12,647 nt of DNA from Planctomycetota bacterium (GTDB lineage: Bacteria > Planctomycetota > UBA1135 > UBA2386): NCBI GenBank assembly GCA_020425885.1, contig JAGQRA010000402.1, positions 1 through 12,647 on the forward strand, given 5' to 3'. The notes under the pieces were generated by a model, which made no database searches, was not told where the DNA came from, and worked only from the letters and a program-made list of their open reading frames with translations. This document shows, piece by piece, positions 1 to 7,800 of this stretch. The position numbers and the translations under genes were made by a program. The stretch's first letter is position 1, and every line of letters begins with the position of its first letter.

Positions 1-71
1 TCGACGACACCTACGGCCTGCGCATCACCCAGGTCGTCGACGCCGCCGGTCGCATCGAGAGCCTGCGCTGA
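1..71 (+). CDS. C-terminal end of an unidentified protein (partial)
   Basis: The frame beginning at base 3 reads 22 codons and ends in TGA at 69-71; the rest of the gene lies before the window. The visible tail is DDTYGLRITQVV followed by DAAGRIESLR. The base composition and the GC-rich third positions match the neighbouring genes, so this looks like a real coding end and not chance. The tail is too short to assign a family. The gene runs in the same direction as the vWA gene and is separated from it by 107 bp that contains a hairpin, so it is probably not in the same operon. Confidence 0.55.
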   Translation, partial: DDTYGLRITQVVDAAGRIESLR

Positions 72-73
72 GC

Positions 74-94
74 CGGGCAGGGCGCCGCGGCCCG
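74..94 (+). terminator. GC-rich hairpin after the upstream gene
   Basis: CGGGC at 74-78 pairs with GCCCG at 90-94 around an 11-nt loop. An alternative stem GGGC 80-83 with GCCC 90-93 is also possible. It begins 3 bases after the upstream stop codon, which fits a transcript 3' end. There is no following T-run, so a classical intrinsic terminator is not shown, and in DNA this GC-rich short stems are common by chance. Confidence 0.25.
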
Positions 95-167
95 CCGACG
101 CCAGGGCCGGGATTCTGGAAGTTCGGGTAAGGTCTCCGCCTCTCGCGGTTCTCTCCGGCAACCAACC

Positions 168-172
168 GGAGG
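168..172 (+). promoter_or_regulatory. Ribosome binding site of the vWA gene
   Basis: GGAGG lies 6 nt before the ATG at 179, ideal Shine-Dalgarno spacing. It fixes the start at the first of two consecutive ATG codons (179 or 182) and shows that this gene is initiated independently, as the head of the operon. Confidence 0.8.
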
Positions 173-178
173 AATCCA

Positions 179-1597
179 ATGATGCGATCGTCAGTCCCGT
201 TCCCGACCCTGTTCCTGATCCTGGCGCCAGCGCTCCTCGCCCAGGAGTCGCAGTCTTCGTTCGGCCATGCCCGGACGCGGGAGGCCGCGGCGCTGGGTCG
301 GCTGCCTTTGCCGATCGAGGTCGCCGTCGCCGACATCGTCAACTACCACCGCCATCGGCTGCCGCTGCCGCGCGACGATCGGGGCATGATGCTGGAGCTG
401 CGTTTCGGCAACACCGAGGCGGCGCCGGGGGACGAGGTGGTGCTGCAGTTCGGCTACACGACCGCCCCGGGCGACGACAGTTCCGACCTGCCGCCGCTGA
501 ACCTGGCGCTGGTCATCGATCGCAGCGGCTCGATGGCCGAAGCCAACAAGCTGGATCAGGTCAAGGCCGCACTCGCTGCATTTGTCGGCAAGCTGCGGCC
601 CGCGGATCGGGTCGCGCTGATCACCTACGACAACGAACCGACCCTGGCGCAGCGCAGCCGCAGCGTCGACGACGCGCGCTGGCTGCGCGATGCGATCGCG
701 CGCATCGAGACCGGCGGCGGCACCAATCTGCACGGCGGCCTCATGCTCGGCCTGCGCGAGGTGTCGGCCAATGCGCGATCGGATTCGAGCAACCGCGTGC
801 TGCTGCTGACCGATGGCATCGCCAATCGTGGCGTGACCGACCCGGAGCGGATCCTCGCCGATGCGCGCGAGTTCACGGCCGAAGATGTCGACCTGTCGAC
901 GATCGGGGTCGGGCGCAATCTCGACATCGCGCTGCTCGACCGGCTGGCGCGCGGCGGCCGCGGGCTGTTCCACTACGTCGCCGATGCCGTCGACGTGCAG
1001 AAGGTGTTCGTCGAGGAACACGAGGGTCTGGTGGCGTCGGTCGCGCGGCGCGTGCAGCTGCGGTTCCAGCTGCCGCGTGAGCTCGAGTTCGTGCGGGCGG
1101 TCGGCCATCACTGCGTCCGGTCCTGCTACGAGACCGAACGGAGCCGCAGTGGCGATGGCGTGACCATCGACCTGCCCAACCAGAATCGTGGTGCCACCGG
1201 GGTCGTCATGGTGGTCTGCCGGGTGGCCGGCGATTGCCCGCTCGACTCGACCGTGCACGTGCCCGGCGAGCTGTCCTACCAGGGCGCCGCCGGGCAGCGC
1301 TCGATCCAGGTCGACGAGACCCTGACCTTGAGCCGGCGGCGGTGCGAGTTGCTGCGCGATCCCGAGGTGCGCAAGAACCACACCATCGCCGTGCTCGCCG
1401 AAGGCATGCACGAGATGGCGCGACAGGCCGAGTGCCGGCGCTGGGCCGATGCCGATCGCGCGCTGCGGCGGGCGCTCGAGTTCAGCCGCGAGCAGTTCGC
1501 CAGCGACGACGACGTCGACGTCGCCCGGGTCCGCCGGATGGCGCTCGATCAGGACAGGACCCTGCAGCGCTACGTCGACCGTTTCCGCGACAACTGA
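179..1597 (+). CDS. Exported von Willebrand factor type A (vWA) domain protein, YfbK-like
   Basis: The protein has 472 residues. A hydrophobic signal peptide covers about residues 8-21, with a plausible cleavage after ALLA before QES, so it should act outside the cytoplasmic membrane. Residues about 42-75 resemble the short conserved segment that precedes the vWA domain in YfbK-type proteins (VADIVNYHRHRLPLP). The vWA domain spans about 107-290. Its metal-ion-dependent adhesion site looks complete: DRSGS at 114-118, Thr182 in GGGTN, and Asp212 in LLLTDG. Such domains bind protein ligands through a divalent cation. Residues about 290-400 look beta-rich and the last 70 are helical and charged. 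No C-terminal membrane anchor is seen. It is the first gene of a vWA-kinase-sigma operon, with only 4 nt to the kinase ATG, so it may present or sense an envelope ligand for that kinase; this is inference. The family is clear but the ligand is unknown. Confidence 0.9.
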   Translation: MMRSSVPFPTLFLILAPALLAQESQSSFGHARTREAAALGRLPLPIEVAVADIVNYHRHRLPLPRDDRGMMLELRFGNTEAAPGDEVVLQFGYTTAPGDDSSDLPPLNLALVIDRSGSMAEANKLDQVKAALAAFVGKLRPADRVALITYDNEPTLAQRSRSVDDARWLRDAIARIETGGGTNLHGGLMLGLREVSANARSDSSNRVLLLTDGIANRGVTDPERILADAREFTAEDVDLSTIGVGRNLDIALLDRLARGGRGLFHYVADAVDVQKVFVEEHEGLVASVARRVQLRFQLPRELEFVRAVGHHCVRSCYETERSRSGDGVTIDLPNQNRGATGVVMVVCRVAGDCPLDSTVHVPGELSYQGAAGQRSIQVDETLTLSRRRCELLRDPEVRKNHTIAVLAEGMHEMARQAECRRWADADRALRRALEFSREQFASDDDVDVARVRRMALDQDRTLQRYVDRFRDN

Positions 1598-1601
1598 CCC
1601 G

Positions 1602-4058
1602 ATGCAGATCCGGTGCGCAGCCTGTGGTCGCGTCGTCACGCTGGTGCGGACCGGCGTGCTGCCCGACCGTTGCCCGCATTGCAGCTCGCGGCCTGTTCCC
1701 GAGCGGCTCGGCCGTTTCGTCATCGAGCGCTTGATCGCCGCCGGTGGCATGGGTGAGGTCTACCTCGCCAGGCACGGCGAGCTCGGCACCCCGGTCGCGA
1801 TCAAGCTGCTGCCGCCGCCGGTGGCCGAGGACGTCGCCGTGTTGCGCGAGCGCTTCGCCCGCGAGGCGCGGCTGCAGTCCGTGGTCGAACATCCCGGTGT
1901 GGTCCGCGTGCTCGACTGCGACGTGCTCGGCGACCGGCCTTACCTCGTGCTCGAATACGTCGGCGGCAGCAGCCTGCGCGAACGGCTGGGCGACGGACCG
2001 TTGCCGGTGGTCGAGGCGGTGAGGATCTGCGCCGACGTGGCCGACGTGTTGGCGGCGGCGCATGCGCAGGGCGTGCTGCATCGCGACATCAAGCCCGAAA
2101 ACGTCCTCGTCGGCGATGACGGCAAGGTGCGGGTGCTCGACTTCGGCATCGCCCGCGCCCGCGACGGCGAGGTGCCCGTGACCCGTACCGGCGAGATCGT
2201 CGGCACGCCCCAGTACATGGCGCCCGAGCAGTTGCTCGACGCCGGCGACGAGGTCGATGAGCGCTGCGACATCCACGCGCTCGGCGTGTTGGCCCACGAG
2301 CTGCTCACGGGCCAGCCGCCGTTCCAGGGTGCCAATATCTTCGCCGTGCTCAAGCTGGTCGAATCGCTGGTGCCGAAGCCGCCGTCGGCGTTGCGCGCCG
2401 GCGTTCCCGACGCCGTCGATCGGGTCGTGCAGCGGGCGTTGGCGAAGAACCGCGAGGCGCGGTGGCCGACGGCGGCGGCGATGGCGGCGGCGCTGCGGCA
2501 GGCGATGTCGGGCAGCGACCCGGCTCTGCCGAAGCGACGGCGGTCGCGGCTGCGCGCGGTCGTCGAGACGCTCGGCTCCGTCGGCGTCGTCGCCACGTTG
2601 GCTGCACTCGGCGCGATGCTCGGCGGTTGGCTCGGGAACTGGTTCGCAGGCAGCGGCAAGGTCACGGCTCCGATCGCCGAGGTCCCGCAGGCGCCCGTCG
2701 CCGCCGTCGACACGATCACACCGTTGCTCACCGCGCCGACCCTGACGATCGCCGAAGAGGAGCAACTGGGGGCCGCGATCCGTTCGCTGGCGCGGTCCGA
2801 CGACCCGGCCGATCGGCTGCTGCGCGGCCGCGCGCGCATGCGCCTCGGTGAGTATCAGGCCGCGGTGTTCGATCTCGACGGCCTCGGCATCGAGGCGCGC
2901 GAGGACGCCGCCGTCGCCTGGCTCTGCGCTCACGTGCTGCTGCCGCTGTGCGTCGACGCGCCGCGCCACTGGGCTCGTTGCGACGATGTGCGCAAGGCGC
3001 GTCTGTTCGCTGCGGCTCCGGATCCCGAGGTCGAGCGTGAGGGTGAACCCGACATCATCGCGGTGGCGCGCGCGATCGCCGACGAGGATGCGGCGCTGGC
3101 CTGGCAGCAGCTGCAACCGATGCTCGACGAGTCGGGCACGGAGCGTCCGCGGCATCGTCACGCCGCCACGCTGGCATTGCTGGCCGCCCACCTCGCCTGC
3201 CGCGACCGACGCGTTCTCGTGCGGCTGACACCGAGGTTCGTCGACGCGGCGCCGCACGTCAGAGCCCTGCTCGAGCTGCGGTTGCTCGGCGCCGAGGATG
3301 TCGCCGAACGGCAGCGCCGACTGCGCGGCTTCGCCTCGCGGCTGTCGCCGGACGGCGCCGACCGCTGGCTCTACGAGATCCTGGCCGCGAGCCTCGATGC
3401 GACCGGTACCGCCGATCGGCTGTCGACGTTCGCCGAGATGGCGTGGCTGCACGGCGGCGGCGAAGCGGCGGCGGTCTGGTACGTCGGCGCCCGCCTGCGC
3501 CATTGCCGCCGTACGCGAACGGCGCTGCCCGCGGACGAACTCGAGCGCTGCCGGTCGTTGCTGGCAACAGTGGCGACGGCCGACGTGCCGGCGCTGCTCG
3601 CCCAGCGCCTGCTGTTGGACCTGCACGGGTCGGATCCGCTCGCGGCGGTTCGGAGCTGGCAGCTGCCCGAGTCGTTGCCGCCGTCGTTGCAGTTCGTGGC
3701 GGCCTGGCAGCAGGGGGTGACCGGCGCCGATGGCGACCTCGCCCAGGCGATCATCGCCGTGGCGACCGGTGCGGCCGATGCCGGATGCGGCTTCGTCGAC
3801 ATGCTGCGCCGGACCTCGGGACTCCGCGGCGGCGACGTGCCGGCGTTGGTCTACGACCTTCCCGACGCCGGCGCTGCATTCGCGGTCGCACTGCAGCAAC
3901 TGCCGGCCGACGCGCCGACCGACGAGCTGTTGTCACTGCTCGACCTGGCGGTGGCGGCCGGACTACAACCCGATGCCGTGCTCGAGCCGTGGTCCCGGCT
4001 CGAGGCCGGCGAGCTGCACCAACGCTGGTTGCATGAGGTGTGCGGTGACGTCCGCTGA
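1602..4058 (+). CDS. Transmembrane Ser/Thr protein kinase with N-terminal zinc ribbon and long C-terminal helical domain
   Basis: The protein has 818 residues from the ATG at 1602. The frame is open further upstream, but that part overlaps the vWA gene. The chosen start lies 4 nt after the vWA stop and directly precedes a zinc ribbon (C5-x2-C8, C24-x2-C27). No Shine-Dalgarno is visible, so translational coupling is likely. The Hanks-type kinase domain covers about 37-300: glycine loop IAAGGMGEVY (45-54), VAIK Lys68, HRDIKPEN 160-167 with catalytic Asp162, DFG 180-182 and APE 207-209. All catalytic residues are present. The first glycine of the loop is replaced by Ala46. A basic stretch (KRRRSR, about 311-316) and a hydrophobic segment (about 325-348) suggest one membrane span with the kinase inside. 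The remaining ~470 residues are Ala/Leu-rich, probably helical and possibly TPR-like, and would lie outside as a sensor. The sigma gene overlaps its 3' end, so the sigma factor is an obvious candidate target; this is not proven. Confidence 0.93.
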   Translation: MQIRCAACGRVVTLVRTGVLPDRCPHCSSRPVPERLGRFVIERLIAAGGMGEVYLARHGELGTPVAIKLLPPPVAEDVAVLRERFAREARLQSVVEHPGVVRVLDCDVLGDRPYLVLEYVGGSSLRERLGDGPLPVVEAVRICADVADVLAAAHAQGVLHRDIKPENVLVGDDGKVRVLDFGIARARDGEVPVTRTGEIVGTPQYMAPEQLLDAGDEVDERCDIHALGVLAHELLTGQPPFQGANIFAVLKLVESLVPKPPSALRAGVPDAVDRVVQRALAKNREARWPTAAAMAAALRQAMSGSDPALPKRRRSRLRAVVETLGSVGVVATLAALGAMLGGWLGNWFAGSGKVTAPIAEVPQAPVAAVDTITPLLTAPTLTIAEEEQLGAAIRSLARSDDPADRLLRGRARMRLGEYQAAVFDLDGLGIEAREDAAVAWLCAHVLLPLCVDAPRHWARCDDVRKARLFAAAPDPEVEREGEPDIIAVARAIADEDAALAWQQLQPMLDESGTERPRHRHAATLALLAAHLACRDRRVLVRLTPRFVDAAPHVRALLELRLLGAEDVAERQRRLRGFASRLSPDGADRWLYEILAASLDATGTADRLSTFAEMAWLHGGGEAAAVWYVGARLRHCRRTRTALPADELERCRSLLATVATADVPALLAQRLLLDLHGSDPLAAVRSWQLPESLPPSLQFVAAWQQGVTGADGDLAQAIIAVATGAADAGCGFVDMLRRTSGLRGGDVPALVYDLPDAGAAFAVALQQLPADAPTDELLSLLDLAVAAGLQPDAVLEPWSRLEAGELHQRWLHEVCGDVR
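4035..4040 (+). promoter_or_regulatory. Ribosome binding site that selects the GTG start of the sigma factor
   Basis: GAGGTG sits inside the last codons of the kinase gene, 4 nt before GTG at 4045. An in-frame ATG at 4033 is an alternative but has no Shine-Dalgarno upstream and would destroy this spacing. The site favours the GTG start and coupling to kinase translation. Confidence 0.55.
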
Positions 4059-4611
4059 GCTCGACCTCGTGCTGGCGGCGCAACGCGGTGATCGCGCTGC
4101 CATGACCGCGTTGCTCGAACGCCATCGCGAACGGCTGCTGCGCTTCCTCACGGTGATGACCGGCGACGTTGCCGCCGCCGACGACATCACCCAGGAGGCG
4201 CTGCGTCAGGCCGTCGACGGCATCGCGCAGCTGCAACGGCCCGAACGGTTCGCCAACTGGCTCTTGTCGATCGCGGTCAATCGCTGCCGCAACTGGCTGC
4301 GCGACGAGGTTCAGCGCCAACACGAAGGCGACGCGGTGCTGGCGGGAATCCCGGCGCGGACGCGTTCGGCGCTGAGCTCGATCGTGCGCCGCGAGTCGGC
4401 GACGCAGCTGGCGCTGGCGATCGATCGGCTGCCGATCCTGCTGCGCGAGGCGTTCGTGCTGTTCCAGGTCGAAGGGCTGCCCTATGCCGAGATCGCCGAG
4501 CTCTGCGGTGCGAGCGAGAACACGCTGCAGGTGCGGGTGCACCGGGCGCGGGGGCTGTTGCGGCGGCAGCTCGGCGCCGTCGTCGACACCTGGTGGCAGC
4601 GCAGCCGGTAG
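4045..4611 (+). CDS. ECF-type RNA polymerase sigma factor (sigma-70 family)
   Basis: The protein has 188 residues from GTG 4045, or 192 from ATG 4033. Its size and two-domain layout are normal for ECF sigma factors. Sigma region 2 covers about 6-95, with the core-binding segment around ADDITQEALRQAV (45-57) and the aromatic and basic stretch FANWLLSIAVNRCRNWLRDE. Region 4 covers about 120-176, with the helix-turn-helix PYAEIAELCGASENTLQ followed by VRVHRARGLLRR, which binds the -35 element. Region 3 is absent, as expected. The acidic DD of the region 2 motif is kept, unlike kinase-activated ECF factors of the EcfP/ECF43 type, which lack the conserved acidic motif. It overlaps the kinase gene by 14 nt, so the two should be made together. 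No adjacent anti-sigma factor is seen, suggesting control through the kinase or by autoregulation. Its target promoters are unknown. Confidence 0.93.
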   Translation: MTSAELDLVLAAQRGDRAAMTALLERHRERLLRFLTVMTGDVAAADDITQEALRQAVDGIAQLQRPERFANWLLSIAVNRCRNWLRDEVQRQHEGDAVLAGIPARTRSALSSIVRRESATQLALAIDRLPILLREAFVLFQVEGLPYAEIAELCGASENTLQVRVHRARGLLRRQLGAVVDTWWQRSR

Positions 4612-4633
4612 GTCAGGAAGTCTGGAGATCGCC

Positions 4634-4661
4634 ACAAATGCACCCATGAATGTCCATTTGT
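4634..4661 (+). terminator. Inverted repeat 23 nt after the sigma gene (hairpin 1)
   Basis: ACAAATG at 4634-4640 and CATTTGT at 4655-4661 form a perfect 7-bp dyad around a 14-nt spacer. The sequence is unusually AT-rich for this window. It could be the 3' hairpin of the signalling operon, or an operator half-site pair for the next operon. There is no T-run. Confidence 0.4.
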
Positions 4662-4666
4662 CGCCC

Positions 4667-4689
4667 GGAGATGATCAGGCTACATCTCC
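4667..4689 (+). terminator. Inverted repeat directly after hairpin 1 (hairpin 2)
   Basis: GGAGATG at 4667-4673 pairs perfectly with CATCTCC at 4683-4689 around a 9-nt loop. It follows hairpin 1 by 5 nt. The right arm (ATCTCCA 4684-4690) can instead pair with TGGAGAT at 4623-4629, enclosing hairpin 1, so two mutually exclusive folds exist. The position fits an operon end. The lack of a U-tract leaves open a regulatory use. Confidence 0.4.
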
Positions 4690-4841
4690 ATCCCGTCGAT
4701 AGCGGAGACTCGGTGCAATGCGGTCATGGGCGATGCAGTTGGAAGGAGGCTGCTGGGGGCCAGGCCGGTTCGCGCCGCTGCGCTGGCGCGGCGGCGGCTT
4801 GGCGTTTGCACGGCGCCACGCAGTAGCATGCGGCGGCGTTG

Positions 4842-7800
4842 ATGTTGCCGATCCACAGCTCGCCGACTCCTGGGCTCGCGCGCTCCGGTCCGCTGCCGGT
4901 CGCCGTCGCCTTCCTCTTGGCTGCGCCGGCCGCGGCGCAGGAGCTGTCGTTCGCCCGCGATGTGCTGCCGATCCTGTCGGACCGGTGTTTTCCGTGCCAC
5001 GGTCCCGATGCCCGGGCGCGCAAGGCGAACCTGCGTCTCGATCAGCCGGCACAGGCCTTCGCCGAACGCGACGGTCGCCGCGCCATCGTGCCCGGTGACG
5101 CCGCGGCCAGCGCGATGATCGCGCGCATCACCTCGCGCGACCCGGACGAGGTCATGCCGCCGCCGGAGTCGAAGCGTGCGCTGAGCGGCGCCGAGATCGC
5201 GACCCTGCAGCGGTGGGTCGAGAGCGGTGCTCGGTGGGAAGAGCACTGGGCCTTCGTGGCGCCGGTCGAACCCGCCGTGCCGGCGGTCGAGGACGCGAAC
5301 TGGCCGCGCGGCGATCTCGATCGCTTCGTGCTGGCGCGCCTGGAAGCCGCCGGCCGTGGCCCTTCACCTCGGGCCGAACCGGCGGGGCTGCTGCGGCGGG
5401 TCACGCTCGATCTGACCGGGGTGCCGCCGACGCCGGCCGAGCTCGACGCGTTCCTGGCCGATCCGAGCGACGAGGCGTATGCGCGCGTCGTCGATCGCCT
5501 GCTGGCATCGCCGCGCTACGGCGAGCGCATGGCGTGGCCGTGGCTCGAGGCCGCGCGCTACGCCGACACCGATGGCTATCAGAACGATCCCGAGCGCACG
5601 ATATGGCCGTGGCGCGATTGGCTGATCCGGGCGCTGAACGAGAACATGCCGTTCGATCGGTTCACGATCGAGGCGTTGGCCGGCGACCTGCTGCCCGACG
5701 CGACGATGGACCAGGTGCTGGCATCGGCCTTCAATCGCAACCACGCGCACAACGGCGAGGGCGGTCGGATCGCGGCCGAGACGCGCGTCGAGAACGTGTT
5801 CGACCGCACCGAGACGACGGCGACGGTGTGGATGGGGCTGACGTTCGAGTGCGCGCGCTGCCACGACCACAAGTTCGACCCGATCAGTCAGCGCGACTAC
5901 TACGGCTTGTTCGCGTTCTTCGATCAGACGTCGGAGAGCGGTGCCGGTCGGCCAGGTCACGTGGCGCCGACGCTGCGCTACCTCGATGCGCCGGCGCGTC
6001 GGCGGCTCGCCGAGCTCGAGCGTGGCATCGCGGCGACGACCGGCCGCATGCATGCGCCCGACGCCGAACTCGATGCCGCGCAGGCGGCGTGGGCGGCGGA
6101 GACCACCGCGGCGTTGAGACGCACGATGACGACGTGGCAGCCGGTGCGACTCGGGGCGTGGTCGATGTGTGGGCCGTTGTCGCCGGTCGACGGCGGCTCG
6201 GCCGACGACCTGTTCGCCGCCGAGTTCGGACCCGAGCCCGGATCGTCGGCCGCGGCCGTGATCTGGCGCGAGGCGCCCGATCTCGTCGATGGCAGGCCGT
6301 TCGCGTTGGCCGATGGCGTCGGCGTGACCTTTCTGCGGCGCAGCGTCGAGGCCGCGAGCGCCCGGCGACTGGAGCTGTCCTTCGGCTCCGACGATGCGAT
6401 CCGTGTCTGGTGGAACGGTGAGGAGGTGCTGGCCAAAGACGTGCGTCGCGCCGTCGCTCCCGACCAGGAGCGGGTCGTGGTCGAGGCGCGGTCGGGAGCG
6501 AACGAGCTGCTGCTCGAGATCGTCAACACCGGTGGGAAGGGCGGGGTCTACTTCCGCAAGGTGAACGAGAGTCTCGACGGCATGCCCGAGGCGGTCGTGC
6601 GTGCGCTGCTGACACCGGCTGTGACTCGGGACCAGGCCGCCGAGCGAGTGCTGCTCGAACACTACCGGTCGACGCATCCGACAGCTGGCGATGGGCCCTC
6701 ATGGGCCGCGATGGCCGCGGAGGTCGCAGCGGCCAGGCGTCTTGGTGACGAGATCCGGGGTCGCGCCGCCGAGGTCATGGTGATGGACCAACTGCCGCCG
6801 GAGTCGCGGCGAACGACGTCCGTCCTCGTCCGCGGTGCCTATGACAATCCAGGCGAGAGCGTCATCGCCGCGGTGCCCGGCTTCATGCCGCCGCTGCCTG
6901 CCGCCGCGCCGCGCGATCGGCTGACGTTGGCGCGCTGGTTGGTCTCGGGCGAACATCCCCTGACCGCGCGCGTCGCCGTGAACCGGGCGTGGCAGCTGTT
7001 CTTCGGCCGCGGCCTGGTGGGGACCAGCGAGAACCTCGGGCATCAGGGCGATCGACCATCGCATCCGGCGCTGCTCGACTGGTTGGCGGCGCGCTTCGTC
7101 GCCTCGGGGTGGGACCGCAAGGCGCTGCACCGCGCGATCGTCACCAGCGCGACCTACCGTCAATCGGCGCGCGCCGCCCGCTCGGCCTTCGCGGCGGATC
7201 CCGACAACGAGCTGCTGGCGCGCGGTTCGCGCCATCGCCTGCCGGCCTGGATGCTGCGCGATCAGGCGTTGGCGCTCGGTGGTCTGCTGGTCGAGCGACT
7301 CGGGGGCCCGCCGGTGCGGCCGTACCAGCCCGAGGGTGTCTGGGCGGAGGCCTCGTTCGACACCATCCGCTACCGGCGCGATCGCGGCGATGCCCCGTAC
7401 CGTCGCAGCGTCTACGTGTTCTGGCGCCGCATCGTCGGGCCGACGTTCTTCTTCGACACCGCGGCCCGGCAGACCTGCGTCGTTGGCCAGACCCGCACCA
7501 ACTCGCCGTTGCACGCTCTGCTGACACTCAACGAGACCGCGTTCGTCGAGGCCGCTCGCGGTTTCGCCCAACGGGCCTGGCGCGAGGGCGGCGACAGCGC
7601 GGCGTCGCGCATCGCCTGGGCTTTCCGAGCAGCGACCTGTCGCCGTCCCGATGCCGCCGAACTGCAGCGATTGCTCGAACGCTACGGGGCGGGCCGCAGC
7701 CGATTCGACGCCGACCCGGCTGCGGCGGCGGCGCTGCTCGCGGTGGGGGACTCCGTGCGCGATCCGACGTTGCCCGCGGCCGAGCTGGCGGCGCTCGCCA

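Larger units (their letters stand above)
4612..4841. other. Intergenic region between signalling operon and DUF1549/DUF1501 operon
   Basis: This is the largest gap in the window (230 bp). Its first third holds the two hairpins described separately. The remainder is GC-rich. GGAAGGAGG at 4741-4749 looks like a strong Shine-Dalgarno sequence, but no start codon follows at a usable distance in the frame of the next gene, and an in-frame TAG at 4824 blocks any longer N-terminus. A very weak sigma-70-like pair (TTGGCG 4799-4804, TAGCAT 4824-4829, 19-nt spacing) was seen but is not convincing. The promoter of the following operon presumably lies here. Confidence 0.5.

Noticed and set aside
117..145. 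GGAAGTT at 117-123 as an ECF-type -35 element that would allow autoregulation by the operon's own sigma factor
   Set aside because: The GGAA core is suggestive, but no matching -10 element is found at 15-17 nt, and such short matches occur by chance.
191..1750. 519-residue reading frame on the - strand
   Set aside because: Antisense shadow of the vWA gene. The translation is Arg/His/Gln/Ala-rich with no recognisable motif, whereas the + frame has a complete vWA domain, a signal peptide and a ribosome binding site.
1482..3899. 805-residue reading frame on the - strand
   Set aside because: Antisense shadow of the kinase; long antisense frames are expected in DNA this GC-rich. The + frame has every kinase motif.
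4799..4829. Sigma-70-like promoter TTGGCG / TAGCAT before the cytochrome gene
   Set aside because: Only 4 of 6 bases match at each element, with 19-nt spacing; too weak without transcript data.
4718..5098. 126-residue + strand frame starting in the intergenic region
   Set aside because: Composition is Arg/Ala/Gly-rich, it has no domain, and it overlaps the signal peptide and haem motif of the cytochrome gene in another frame. The GGAAGGAGG at 4741-4749 lies inside it and not before its start.
5213..6421. 402-residue + strand frame inside the cytochrome gene
   Set aside because: Out-of-frame shadow rich in Arg and Gly; the overlapping frame carries the DUF1549 motifs.
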